Under the pieces are notes generated by a model that did not search any database, had not been told where the DNA came from, and saw only the letters and a program-made list of their open reading frames with translations. Shown piece after piece: positions 52,825-63,229 of a stretch of DNA of 64,000 nt. The stretch spans positions 2,052,091 to 2,116,090 of the forward strand of contig CM030945.1 in assembly GCA_018136815.1 (NCBI GenBank), given 5' to 3'. Both the position numbers and the translations under genes were made by a program. This stretch comes from Isochrysis galbana (lineage: Eukaryota; Haptophyta; Isochrysidales; Isochrysidaceae). The number at the start of each line of letters is the position of its first letter. The first letter of the stretch is position 1.

Positions 52825-53676
52825 CTTCATCACACTGCACGTGTCGGTGACGACCTGCACAAAGCACAATCGGCCATGGCGCTCGATGGTCTGCCGGAGA
52901 AGCTCAGCCAATAAGTTGGCGTTCTCAGAGTCGGAGCTCGCCACCTTGACGGTCCCGTCGAACAGCATGCAACCTGCATTCCCATAGAGCACGTTCACGA
53001 GATAGTCCTTCACTACGTTGTCCCATCCATCTGAGACAAGGGTGCACCCGTTGCTGAGCAACTGTTGTCGCAATGGTGCAAGCTCGCGATGCAAGCGTGC
53101 GACGGTTGCATCTAGCAAGGTCCCGTAGGGAGCCTGCCGGTACGGCGGCTTATACGAAGCTGGAGCTGTCTTCAGGGCCGCGACCATCGCCTTGAACTTG
53201 GGGTGGTCAGCTACCGCTGCAGGAATGTTGCACGCAAAGAAACACTCAGCGATGGCGTTGTCGCACGCTTCCTTCTGCCCTTGGTTGAATTGCAGGGGGG
53301 CTTGGCCCTTCTCCCTTGGGGTAGAGATGGGAGTAGATGCCGATGATGAACAGTCCTTTGGCAGACACTGCGACGTGGCGTTGTTCACCTCCCTCATCGC
53401 GGTCTTCGACTTTTTTCTCACAAGCTTGAGGGACTCGCTCTCTTGTACCTTCTCTACGAGGGACAGGAACGATGCGTCTTGCGCTTTGCACCGGGCAGAG
53501 TTACCTCTGCCTAACAAGTGATCCGCGATGCGTGTCGCCCCTCCACGTCGATTGGCGCCGCAGCCGATGCATCGCCACTGCGGGTGGTTGGGGTCCTCCT
53601 CGTCAACCACGACCACACACGCCCAAACAGCAAGCAGGGTCCGAGCGCCTTGCGACAAGGAACCGCTTGCGACCAT
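52825..53676 (-). mobile_element. hAT transposase, N-terminal part with BED-like finger
   Basis: The minus-strand frame starts near 53676. It carries QWRCIGC...IADHLLGRG...C, a BED-type zinc finger for DNA binding, about residues 33-65. A Ser/Lys-rich linker follows, then the DUF659/hAT core (SNGCTLVSDGWDNVVKDYLVN ... FVQVVTDTCSVMK). The frame breaks at the gypsy insertion and resumes at 31694 with ATGAAGGCGGCC. With one CTTCA removed, the two halves join in frame (CSVM-KAAW). A start slightly upstream cannot be excluded. Confidence 0.82.
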
Positions 53677-54240
53677 GCAGCATGGGCTGGCTCAGCCCGG
53701 TCGCGCGTGCTGGCATGCCGTTGAATATGGCTCCCCTCCGTTCTTCAGGTTCGTCTTCGTCTTGCGCCTGCGCTTCGCATCCGCCATTGAGCAGCGACTC
53801 CCATGTTCGTGATGATGATGGATGATGGTGTGCTGCTCTCGCTCTGCGGTCGCATCCCTGTCGTGAGCGTAAGAGCGGTGGCGGCGGATCGTGCAGCAGC
53901 GTGGGAGAAACGCGACGCTCGGTCGGGGTTGGGGTTGAAGGGAGGGGTGGCGGTGGCGGCTAGGCCTGGCATGGAGCGGTGGCGAGAGTAGCAAGGACAG
54001 AGGGAGGGAGGGAGGGAGGGAGCGCGACACGGGCCGCCCTTCGTCCCGCCGTGCCCCCCCCCCCCCCGCACATCTGTTTTTTACACTGTTTTTCTCTGTT
54101 TTTTTTCGACGGCAAAAAACATACTGTTTTTGCTGTTTTATTTCTAAGTTTGACTGTGTTTCACATGTAGGGACCCACTGCACTAAGCACTCACCTCTAG
54201 TAGGGTTGTACTCACACCACACAACAAGAAAACTCTCGGC
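53677..54240 (-). mobile_element. 5' flank of the hAT element
   Basis: Homologous in part to 15740-15770 near the other hAT fragment. A/T-rich repeats of the form CAGTGTAAAAAACAG lie near 54070-54120 on the minus strand. CAGTG is a common start of hAT terminal inverted repeats, so an element end may be here, but the opposite end was not found. Confidence 0.35.
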
Positions 54241-54285
54241 GGGGGGGGGGGGGGGGGGAGGTGAAACGACTGGCAGCGCCTCGCG

Positions 54286-55812
54286 ATGGCGGTGCTCTCG
54301 TCGCCTTCGGCTGAGGCGGAGCCGCCCGAGCTGGAGACGGAAGGGGGTGGGGCGGAGGAGGTGGCCGTGCCGTGGCCGTCGCTCGACGCCTATTGGCGCA
54401 TCGGGCTCGCATCGCGCGAGGGACTCAGCCCCGAGGAGGCTATTGCTCGCGCGAGACAGAGCGCTGAGCGAGTGCGCGCGGAGCGAGTACGCGACCTCAA
54501 CATGCGCACAGCCGCGCCGCGCCAGCAACTGTGGAAGCGCCAGGTGCGCGAGTGGCTAGATCAGAAGCACCTCGCTACCGATTGGGGCCCGCCGCTCAAG
54601 GATGAGGTGATGCTCGTCGGCTGGTTCAACGCGATTGACACGGCCAAGTCGGGGTATGTGACTGCTGCTGAGGTTGCCACGTTTTTAAGAGGGTCTGGCG
54701 TGGAAATTTCGACAGCTGACGTCGAGGCGAAGCTTACAGCTTCCGGAGACAATCCACACGAGCGTTTTGACCTTCACGTTTTCCTTCGGCTAATGTCACG
54801 TGCTCATGGTGTCCAAGAGGAAGATGGCAAGGAGATTGACAAGAGGACTGCAGATCTTCACATCATGGCGATGCGCCGGCAGCGAATGCTCTCGGACATT
54901 CGACAGCCCAGGAGACGACAGGCCTTCGAGACCTACGAGGGCTTTTGCAGAGAGTATGGCGTCAATATCAGAGCGCCCAAACTACATGGCAAGGAGTACC
55001 ATGAAAAGCTCAAGGCGGCAGTGGGAGTTGCACAACGGCCGATGCAGCGGCCAACAATGGTGGAGATTCTCAATCCCCAAGACAACTGCAACGCATGGGA
55101 GAAGGCGACACGGGAATGGGAAAGGGCTGCACGCGAGGAGGCGCGCTTGAAAGGCAAGGTTGTGGATCCTAACCGTGGAAACCTTGCATCAAGTGAGACT
55201 CCAAGTCGGGTGCGCTCGACATTCAACTCGCGAAGGCCAAGCGTCGACATGGAAGGGGAGATTCTCCGGGTTGCAGAGGAGCTTCAGCGTAATACGAGGC
55301 GTCAGGGGTCTCAAGACACCTCAGGCAACAGAGGGATGCGCTCGCACATGGTCTCGAGTGACGTCCTTTCTAATAGCATGCTTTCCCAATCGCGAAGCGT
55401 GGGATCCGGATCTCGACTTCGCCAAAGTATATCAGCCGTCAGCTTGCCAACCCAATCCATTCACACGTCTCCAAAGGGCCGGCTCGTTGGAAGCGCCTCG
55501 ATGGCGGCCTTGTCCCTGCCTGAACGGCAACCTCCTTGTGCCAGTGTCGCGTTTAGCTCCTCGTCCACCCCATCACGGGGAACAAGGGCTGCAACTTCAT
55601 CACAACTACATGCAGGGCCCTCACGAAGCGCAACCCCCCCGGCGGGATCTCCATTGGCTGGAGGTGGTCTCCTGCCCAATAAGTCCGCTGCGATTCTGCC
55701 ATCGCTTTCCTCGTCCAAGCGCTCATCGAGTGCGAGCATCTTTGCTAGCGATGTGGCCTCAGCCATTGACAAGGATATGAAACAAAGCTTTTCTTTACCT
55801 GCACTTCGTTGA
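54286..55812 (+). CDS. EF-hand-like protein of unknown function, single exon
   Basis: 508 aa without introns, unlike its neighbours. Residues 108-170 look like an EF-hand pair. The first loop (D118-TAKSGYVTAA-E129) has Asp, Ser and Glu at liganding positions and is followed by a helix; the second half is degenerate. The N-terminus is charged and helical (EAIARARQSAERVRAERVRD). The middle has further helices (HIMAMRRQRMLSDIR, WERAAREEARLKG). The last 200 residues are Ser-rich and disordered. Many algal flagellar and cytoskeletal proteins look like this, but nothing here proves it. A G-run of about 19 lies just upstream, at 54241-54259. The ATG at 54286 is the first in frame. Confidence 0.75.
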   Translation: MAVLSSPSAEAEPPELETEGGGAEEVAVPWPSLDAYWRIGLASREGLSPEEAIARARQSAERVRAERVRDLNMRTAAPRQQLWKRQVREWLDQKHLATDWGPPLKDEVMLVGWFNAIDTAKSGYVTAAEVATFLRGSGVEISTADVEAKLTASGDNPHERFDLHVFLRLMSRAHGVQEEDGKEIDKRTADLHIMAMRRQRMLSDIRQPRRRQAFETYEGFCREYGVNIRAPKLHGKEYHEKLKAAVGVAQRPMQRPTMVEILNPQDNCNAWEKATREWERAAREEARLKGKVVDPNRGNLASSETPSRVRSTFNSRRPSVDMEGEILRVAEELQRNTRRQGSQDTSGNRGMRSHMVSSDVLSNSMLSQSRSVGSGSRLRQSISAVSLPTQSIHTSPKGRLVGSASMAALSLPERQPPCASVAFSSSSTPSRGTRAATSSQLHAGPSRSATPPAGSPLAGGGLLPNKSAAILPSLSSSKRSSSASIFASDVASAIDKDMKQSFSLPALR

Positions 55813-56339
55813 CCCGGTAGCGAGGCGGCGATTTACGTCGGGCTCATGTATTCGTGATTGGCGTCTTTTGCATCGTCCTCGGTTCGTTTATCGCGAGCTC
55901 GATCCGCTGCGTATCCACGGCTGTAAGGGTCGAACTTGATCGCTCCTTCGATTGTTGTTGGCTTAGAGCGGCGTGTGTGCTCTCTCGCCTGGTTTTGATG
56001 ATTGAAGGGAGTCTCTAGCCGATGAATTTGATGCAGGATGGCACTACGTCAATGTGCATTTTTTTACTTTTGTGATCTGGCTCTTTGGTGAGTTCCATAT
56101 CGCGGCGACGACCCTCGTAATCAATCTTGAAAGTTCTGGCACTTGCTATGGGCGGCTCCCATCCTCCCCGGGTCCGGGGTGCTACTGCAATCCCCCAGGC
56201 CCAAACCCAAAAGGCTATAAACTTCATGATATTGTCGCCGCGCACGCGACTCTGCACCCACAAGTAGAGCCCGACCCCGCCCCCCTGAAGGATAGTAATG
56301 CAATATGTGAGCGTTAGTACCACTGCTGCCACTAGCCAC
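55813..56339. other. No gene recognised; 3' flank of the EF-hand-like gene
   Basis: Mixed sequence. Frames in both directions at about 56015-56330 have no recognisable domains. Confidence 0.4.
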
Positions 56340-56510
56340 TAGCACTAGCTCGAACTAAGTCGTTTATACTTAGTTTAGAGTTTAGCTCGCGCCCCTCCCT
56401 CTCAGTAGCTCCAATTCCCCTCCGGGAGGCTGTCGGTCATCCCCATTCTCGGCCCGGTGCACTACTCCCCGTGCACTGCTAGGGGGATAAGGGCCTTTAG
56501 CCCGGTCACT
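56340..56510. repeat. SINE-like repeat fragments
   Basis: CGAACTAAGTCGTTTATACTTAG at about 56351 is a variant of the family head palindrome. CCCCGTGCACTGCTAGGGGGATA (56467-56489) matches the tail half. The two are closer together than in full copies, so this is a deleted or composite remnant. Confidence 0.5.
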
Positions 56511-57106
56511 CACTATTTTAATATTTTAATCACTATTTCCCACCTCCCCTGTGGTGTCCAAGGATTCCTTAGGCCCCCCCCCCTTACCTGCCCCGGCAAC
56601 TCCCTCCCCCCTCCGAACGACCCCCTCCCGCCCCACGAAAGGCAATGGCCTCGGTGAGGGACCCCCCTCCCTTCCCCTTCCCCCGCTCGTGGCGGTCTAT
56701 TTTGGGAGATTGAGGCGTTGAGGCGGGAGCTCACAAGAGGGAATCAGAGAATCAGAGCAGTGAATGTAGGGCGCATCACTAAATAAAAGAAACGCGGAGC
56801 TTCCGCGACGTCCGATCGCCCGCGATCGGCCGAAGAATGGCCTGAAGGTGGTGGCCATGCAGATCCCAGAGCTCTCGCGAGCAGGGTTGTCGCATCCGCG
56901 ATCGACCTTTTGTTTTAGAAGTTGTCTGCGTTTCTATGTCCCCTCCTTGCAGGCTAGTCACTAGTCACCGTCGCAGGATCCTACATTCGCCCATTCGCCC
57001 TTGTTGCCCTCGCCTCCTTTGTCGCCTCCCTTGTCGCCTGCTTGCCCCTCACCTGGCTTACCTCCTTGCGTGCTCCTCGCGTTTTTAGGCTAAGTCGCGC
57101 GTTCAG
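56511..57106. other. No gene recognised
   Basis: C-rich then mixed sequence leading into the copia remnant. A region near 57000-57060 has CCTTGTCGCC repeats. Confidence 0.35.
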
Positions 57107-58200
57107 GTATCGCCGGTGCAAGGAACCGGCTGGTGTACGTGGACGACGCCCTCATCGTCGACAATGACTCCGGCCTCCGCGCTCGTTTCGTTCACGATCT
57201 CGGCGATAGGTTTCCCATTGAAGACAAGGGCGAACTCTCGTGGATCCTCAATGTTGCCGTGGCTCGTGACCGTCCGCGTCGGATCCTCACCTTATCTCAG
57301 AGTCTTTACGTCTCAGATCTCCTTCAACGGCATGATGCTTTCCTATCTAGCACTACCACACGCACCTTCAAATCCCCTCTCGGCGCCCTCCACCTCGATC
57401 CATCTGATTCACCCACGCCTGGCTCTGTTGCTTTTGACTCCATGGCCTCCAAGCGCGACACCTATATGGCCATCGTTGGGGGTCTCCTCTGGCTTGCCAA
57501 CATGTCTGGGCCAGATCTCGCATATGCAGCCTCGCAGCTCTCACGCTTCATGACCAACCCTGGTCCTACGCACTTCGCCGCTGCCGTCCGCGTCCTTTGC
57601 TACGTGCGTGACTCCTCCACCTGCGCTCTGCTCTTTCGCCCGGATCCCTCGCTGCCCTTTCTAGTCCATGTCGACTCAAATTGGGAATCTCGCTTCTCTT
57701 GTACGGGCGCCATCTTCTTTCTGTACGGCTGTCCTGTCCACTGGTTCTCCAAGACCCAACGCTCCGTCTCGTTGTCGAGCGCCGAGGCCGAGTACTTCGG
57801 TGCCATGCTTGCTGCCCGCGACATCCTCTTCATCCGGGATTTGCTTGTCGACCTATCTCTCCCGCCGGATGGCCCTACCCTTCTGTGCTCCGACTCCAAG
57901 TCTGCCATCAACATGTCCCTCGACCCCGTTGCCTTCAAAAAGACCAAGCACATAATGCGCGCCGCCGCTTTCCTCCGCGATCTCGTTGCAAAGCGCGCCC
58001 TCGCTATGCGACATGTTGTCCCCGGCAACCTTATGCTCGCTGACATCCTCACCAAGCCCCTTGGGCCCGCTCCCTTCTGCCGTCTCCTATCCCTTCTTAA
58101 CGACTGCGTGTCCGTCATTGCACAAAGTCTAACAGGTTCAAGTTCCGTCGAACCCACGACCAACTGTCCAGCTGCAGGGGCAACGCCTGCCTCTGACTGA
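57107..58200 (+). mobile_element. Ty1/copia pol remnant: RT 3' half and RNase H
   Basis: Open frame from about 57107 to TGA at 58198-58200. It starts mid-RT at LVYVDDALIV (YVDD catalytic motif) and continues through the copia-specific RT/connection region (YMAIVGGLLWLANMSGPDLAYA) to RNase H (HVDSNWESRFSCTGAIF; SLSSAEAEYFG; SDSKSAINMSLDP; ADILTKPLGP). Gag, protease, integrase and the first half of RT are missing, so it is 5'-truncated though the remaining frame is open. Confidence 0.9.
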
Positions 58201-59110
58201 CGGAAACCTCTACCTCGGGTGACCTACGACCTACGCCACCCCGAGTATTACGACTTTCATGCACGACGTTCCTTCAATCTTCTATCTTTATCCTCTCTAT
58301 CTAAGCCTCACCCTCTGTGCTCGCCTTATGGGGGGGTATCACAGAGTGCCGTCATCTACCAACACAATCCATCGGTCCTTGCCGCTTACCGATAGAATCG
58401 TCTTTACCGGCTCACCGATAGAATCGTCTTTACCGGCTCACCGATAGAATCGTCTTTACCGATAAGTTTGTCTGCCGGATTCATCTTCATCAAGTCATCA
58501 GCCTCCTTCATCATGTGCACCACCTTCCAGACTCTTCTCCACATAATCATCTGCAGTTGATGCACATCGAGTTCTAGGGTTCCCGAGTCATTTGCACATC
58601 GACTTCTAGACCTCGCCTTCATCTTGGGGATCTCAGCTCACTCTAGATCAACTTAGTGCATCTAAGGAAGCTCACCTTCATCAACACCCACGACGCTTCA
58701 TCGGCTCATACTAAGACAATACCCGCCGATTCCCTATATTCTCGATTCCTTCTCTCTCCCCTCGCGCGCCTTCCTGTTTGTCTCAAAGTATTATCCAAAG
58801 AACCGCGGTGGGGTATATGTAAGGCTTTGTGCTCACTGGGTGTGTTGTTGAGACACCGTGGCCCAAAGGTATCTTCGTGAGATCTGCAGTGCCACCAGGT
58901 GTCCCAGGTTCTAGACTCCACCCCTGTAGCACTGTCTCTCTCATTGTCTGTCATGACCCTCCCGCTTTTTGTTGCCGCCCTGGCTGCTTCCTGGCAGCCA
59001 GCGCGATAACATGCTAACTAAGCTAAGGCTAAGAGCTATAGCATGTACAAGTACAAGTACAAGAACATGAGTACAAACAAACACGTGTGCGCCAGAGCCC
59101 CCTTCACTAC
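58201..59110 (+). repeat. Copia 3' UTR and probable 3' LTR, with 26-bp tandem repeats
   Basis: TTATGGGGGGGTA at 58327-58339 could be the polypurine tract; the LTR would begin about there. Within it, CCGATAGAATCGTCTTTACC recurs three times at a 26-bp period (58389-58460). No second LTR is in the window, so the right boundary is not fixed. Confidence 0.5.
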
Positions 59111-59127
59111 TTGTACACCGGAGGAGC

Positions 59128-59885
59128 AACTAAGTTTATACTTGGTTGCCCCATGGGGGGGCACGAGCCCCCCCCTCTCTCCACTCCTCCCCTGCCATGG
59201 GGGAGGAACCACCCATGCTCCTGGCACGCCTGATGGCTTGCCAGGAGCAGAATGCCCTGCTGACCCACTCTCTCACTGGCAGGCTTGCCTGCCTCGCGCG
59301 TCCTGGCCTGTCGTGGCCAGCCCATCGCTCCAACCCCCCCTCCCCCCCTGTTCGACAGGCAGACAGGTGCAAATTGGGGACCCCTGAGGCACAGGAGCGC
59401 CAGCGAGGGAGAGGCAGGGGAGGCCAGGGCCCAGCCCCAGCCTCCTCTGCCCCCTGAGCTGGCCTCCAGGGGCCTCCAGGGGTCGCCAGGGGCAGCTGCA
59501 GGCCTGCCGCAGGCGCGCCATCGCGCGCGCCTGCAGGAGAGGGGAGAGAGAGCGCGGAGAAGGGGGTGGGCGGAGCGAGAGCTCCGCTCACCGGAAAATA
59601 GGTAAGTCCCGCACCTGTTTACAGGATAAGTCGGGACCGAGGCCGCCGCCAGCCCGGTAGGCGTAGGAGGAAGGGGGGAACGGATCGCCGGGGGGGGGGG
59701 CGCGGGCCACCGACCATATCTAAGCCCTTTTCCCCTATCCCCCTAGTAGTGCACGGGGGGAATCGCCTGATGGCGGGGGGGAAAGGGCCGGGGGAGTGGG
59801 GGTGTAGAAAGTTTCCTACGTGAGTAGAAAGTAGAGGCTGCACGGTCGCGTGTGCGGTGAGACTATTAAGAAATTAATTAATTAA
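59128..59885 (+). repeat. SINE-like repeat, type A, with 17-bp target-site duplication, inserted in a copia element
   Basis: 758 bp flanked by TTGTACACCGGAGGAGC at 59111-59127 and 59886-59902. The head is AACTAAGTTTATACTTGGTTG; the tail is AAGAA(ATTA)n at 59870-59885. This is the clearest full-length copy and sets the orientation of the family: palindromic head 5', AT simple repeat 3'. It matches 3454-4199 in reverse. The right flank is a copia RNase H region. Confidence 0.88.
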
Positions 59886-60256
59886 TTGTACACCGGAGGA
59901 GCGGTTGGCCTATGCGCATTCATTCACGCCTCGCGGGCCACGCAGGCGACAATGCTCCTCGATTGTTTACTCCGACTCCAAATCCGCCGTCGACATGGCA
60001 TTCGACCCGGTTGCTTTCAAGAAGACGAAACACATCCTTCGTGCGGGCGCTTTCCTCCGCGATTTAGTTCCCAAGCAAGTCCTTACACTTAAGCACATCA
60101 ATGGGCACAACATGGTTGCAGATATTCTCACAAAACCGTGTCCGCGTAACCAGTTTCTTCGTCTTCTCAACGTTCTCGACTCTTTCTCATCATCTGCCAG
60201 TCCCTGAACGACTACATGTAAACGTCGCACCCCTTGCTCCGTTTAGGAGGGGGTGT
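59886..60256 (+). mobile_element. Second Ty1/copia remnant: end of RNase H, polypurine tract
   Basis: From about 59961 the frame reads IVYSDSKSAVDMAFDPVAFK...HILRAGAFLRDLV...NMVADILTKP, closely related to the end of the element at 57107-58200, to TGA at 60205-60207. GGAGGGGG at 60246-60253 followed by TGTTACGG looks like a polypurine tract and LTR start. A frameshift upstream of 59961 and the SINE insertion show it is dead. Confidence 0.75.
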
Positions 60257-60519
60257 TACGGATGCCCTGCCCCTTCGTCCTCTCCTGGATTTACTTTCTA
60301 AGTCCTGTGGGGGTTCCCTCTCTTCTCTCTCCCTTCACGTGAGGAGAGGCGACGGGCCTCCTCTCTTCTTTTCTCTTTCCTCTCTTGCTCACCCCCCCCC
60401 CCCCTTTTGCGCGTATCCCGTTGCGTTAGTTATCTACGTGTTACCGTGAATGTGCGTGTGATAGTGGTGTGAGAGAATTGTAAGAGGAATTTTATCCGGT
60501 TCTGTTCTGGAGAGAGAGA

Positions 60520-60634
60520 GCGCGAGCGATGGCGTCGCTCTCTCTCCTCTTCGCCGCCCTGGTCACCGCTATGGCGCCAGGGCGATAGGGAGTCGCGCCG
60601 GCGCGCTCCATCGCGACCAACTATAAAGTTAGTT
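60520..60634 (-). repeat. SINE-like repeat, type C head fragment
   Basis: On the plus strand ends GGCGCGCTCCATCGCGACC plus the palindrome AACTATAAAGTTAGTT, the same terminal block as 15300-15341. Confidence 0.6.
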
Positions 60635-60699
60635 GACCCCATGCACCATGCATGCTACGCAGAGCCATGGTGGCAACCTGTTCGGTGCCAGTGCTCGCC

Positions 60700-60866
60700 A
60701 CCCCGCGCGCTCGCGCGGGCGTGGCTTGGATGGGCTTTGAGAGGGCTCTCTGATGAGCCGCCTCGGGTGGCATGGGACGTCCTAGGTGGGGCGCAGTGGC
60801 GAGGGTCGCGTGAGGCTCGGGAGCGGTCGCGGCACGCTCCATAGGTCAAACTATAATAATAGTTTT
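60700..60866 (-). repeat. SINE-like repeat, diverged type C head fragment
   Basis: Ends CGGCACGCTCCATAGGTC plus AAACTATAATAATAGTTT, a variant of the family end. It lies beside 60520-60634 in the same orientation. Confidence 0.5.
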
Positions 60867-61126
60867 CGTGTTGGAGAAAACAAAGCAAACATGTTCTACG
60901 AACAAGGTATTCTCCCTTTTGGTCGCAATGGCTGGCACGAAATTTTTGGGTGTTCCTCCGCTCCGCTTGTCTCATATGGAGCACGATGCAATGCCATCAT
61001 GTTAATGTACTCTTCACGGGCAAGGGCGCACGGAGGCATCCACCGGGTATCCACTAGGATGATAGAATGTGTGCTGACTATAGCTCCTCTCGTTAGAACC
61101 CAAATAATGTTGAAGGAGATGAGAAT

Positions 61127-63023
61127 TCAGCTCTTTTCCGCTGCGATGCGGTCCATCAACTTGACTACCTTGGAGAGACAGTCGTTCAGATTACCCACAG
61201 AGTCTCTGTGTGAAGATGAACTTGACGCATCTGACGTATGAGAGGGTGATGCAAGTCGATTGAGCTCGACGAGCCTATGGTAGAGCACAAATAATTGCAG
61301 GCGCTGCTCGAACCTGCGGTCAGGCGCACACAAGATGCAAGTGAACAAAGCAACAGACGATTGGCAGGGCTTGAGAGCATCTTGCACATCTTCACTAGGG
61401 TGCTGTCCCAGCTCACCCATCGGCACGTGGTCTCATCGCATGGTAGGCTTCGTAGAAGGCGTCCGCTGGTCTACCTTGGACCTCGAACAACGCCAGATCG
61501 CATTCGGCTAAGCCATACCAGCAAGCTGGGTCAAAAAGAACGGGTTCAGAGCTGCCGCTCACCGCACCGAATGAGCCTGTCCACAATTCACCTGTGCATG
61601 ATGCGAGAAGCATAAGTTGACTCCATTTCCGAACCCTAAGCGGGCAAACTCATACACCGAGGGCAGACCATCGCTGCCCTCCTCTGAGCGGTGGCGCGCT
61701 CATGGACAAAAGATTTAAAACGAAGCGAGGTGGTCATCTGGATTTCTCGCGAGATCCCAAGAACCGGCGGTGTTACCCAGGCTATATCTATTCTCAGCAG
61801 AAACAATGGCCAGCCATGCTAGGCATGATGGCGTCGCCATACCATGAAGAAGAGACGGAGGATCTGCCAGTCGCTCCAGCATCGCCTCCGCCGATTGTAG
61901 TACGGGCTCCCGCAATTGGCGAAGGCGCAACAGCAGACTGGGATCGGCAGCACCATCCAGGACGCGTCCGCGGCCACGATGAATAGCAGCGATGGGGTCG
62001 TCTGATGCGTCGCGTCCTCCGCCGTCCCATGCTCGCCCACCGCCTCCATAGCCGTCTCTGCAAGAAGCATGCACCAGGGCCTGTCACATAGGACAATCAA
62101 ACGTCTCGCTATCACAACAACTATCCACTTCCATAACCCATTCAGAATCCGTTGATTTTGGCAAATGCTCTATCTAAAGGTCACCGGCCGTGGCTTACCT
62201 TCTCATCCCTCCAATTCCGCATGCGGCTTCTAGCTGCGGCAATAGGCGACGGATCACGAAGAAGTCCGAAAAAGTCCGTTCCCATCCATTGGGCTGTGGG
62301 TACGAGCCTAAATATGTCTCACACCCAAAGCCAAAGGATGGCGCTCGGGTTGCCCATGGTGCATTAGAAGCGCCCGGGGGCTGCGGCGCCGTGTGGAGAT
62401 CAGCAAGCGCCTCCCCGAGGGAACCGAGGGTGGACAGTCTACTGGAACCGAGAGGCTCAAAGTCCACCCACTCGAGCGCCAAGTAGCCACCTGAGGAAGA
62501 CATGTGTCAAGTATGTGACTCACTGCACCGGGCTCAGATGCGTGGCGGTGCTCTGGGATGGGCAACCATCGCCATCAAGTAGGCCTGATATCAAGCAGAA
62601 ACTGCCACAGCGCGCCCGAGTAGTAATGATCGAGCAGTGAGAGACTCTCTCCAAACGAATTCCTGGGAGCTGGGCAGAAGCACCTCCAAGAGGCATTGCA
62701 CCGCTAGCAATGGGCTTGGGTATACGGACGAGTCCCCAGCCCAGCACGGCAGTTCTTAGCGCGCGCAATGAGGCAGCTTCCGCCGCGAACGCCTCGTTTG
62801 CTTTGGGCAGGCTGGAGATCTTGCAGAAGACAGGCCCTTCGTTGGTATCGTACCGCCAGTGTGTTGTGCGGAGCCCTCTCTCTCCTCCTCCCGAGTTCAG
62901 CTGTGTCACCTGCCGGGTTTTACCATAGCCTAGGCGCGAGAGCTCGCTGACGAGTGGGTCTCGCAGCGAGATGGCACCGATGAGGGGCAGCGATGCTAGC
63001 ATCGCCGTCCAGTGCATCCGCAC
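61127..63023 (-). CDS. Fructosamine-3-kinase-like protein, five exons
   Basis: Exons on the minus strand: 62684-63023, 62199-62490, 61843-62057, 61417-61591, 61127-61313; 1209 nt in frame, 402 aa. FN3K-family enzymes phosphorylate sugar adducts on protein lysines so that they fall off. Matches: N-terminal lobe with the Gly-rich QLNSGGGERG and Lys68 in VFCKIS; IPKPIASGAM; LALEWVDF; SFGFGCETYLGSYPQPNGW; DFFVIRRLLPQLEAA; LLHGELWTG; VLFDPACWYGLAECDLAL; FYEAYHAMRP; LFVLYHRLVELNRL. The catalytic motif is HGE (282-284), where the family normally has HGD, and Asn of the usual LWSGN is Ser, so activity is doubtful. Asp303 of FDPA is present. The N-terminus (MLASLPLIGAIS) is hydrophobic and could be a targeting signal. 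Confidence 0.85.
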
Positions 63024-63229
63024 TGCTCCGGCGCTGTCTCTCTCCCTCCCTCCCTACCCCTCCCTCACTCAAAGCCTTCCATGTTTAGAGTACAATACAT
63101 AATACTAGTAGCTATCGGGGGCCCCTGCGTTAGAGTTATATTGTTGTGTTAGTATAACCTTAGTGCTGCGGGACCGTAGCCCTTCGACGGCGACGGAGCC
63201 CCTACCCCGCGATGGGGGTGTGCGCGGTC
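63024..63229. other. FN3K upstream region
   Basis: A short polypyrimidine tract on the plus strand (CTCTCTCCCTCCCTCCC, 63038-63054) lies just before the FN3K start, which is purine on its sense strand. The rest is unassigned. Confidence 0.4.

Larger units (their letters stand above)
31690..52829 (+). mobile_element. Ty3/gypsy chromovirus with captured methyltransferase-like domain, whole element
   Basis: LTRs at 31695-33096 and 51421-52824 begin TGTTGTATTCC and end CTCTGACA. They are flanked by the 5-bp duplication CTTCA (31690-31694, 52825-52829). Coding order: gag, in-frame TAG, then a polyprotein with methyltransferase-like domain, aspartic protease, RT, RNase H, integrase and chromodomain. 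About 7.2 kb is present twice around an N gap at 41877-41976. Without that duplication the element is about 13.9 kb. The near-identical LTRs (1402 and 1404 bp, differing mainly by homopolymer indels) indicate a recent insertion. Confidence 0.92.

Noticed and set aside
52684-52914. Short gag-like frame in the 3' LTR
   Set aside because: It is the LTR copy of the gag start running into hAT sequence; no function expected.
53692-54528. 278-codon minus-strand frame upstream of the hAT transposase
   Set aside because: Overlaps the EF-hand-like gene on the other strand and low-complexity runs; only a short MADAKRRRKTK segment looks coding and it does not join the transposase frame.
56015-56332. 105-codon minus-strand frame with hydrophobic start
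   Set aside because: No domain, no splice context, and it ends in a repeat fragment.
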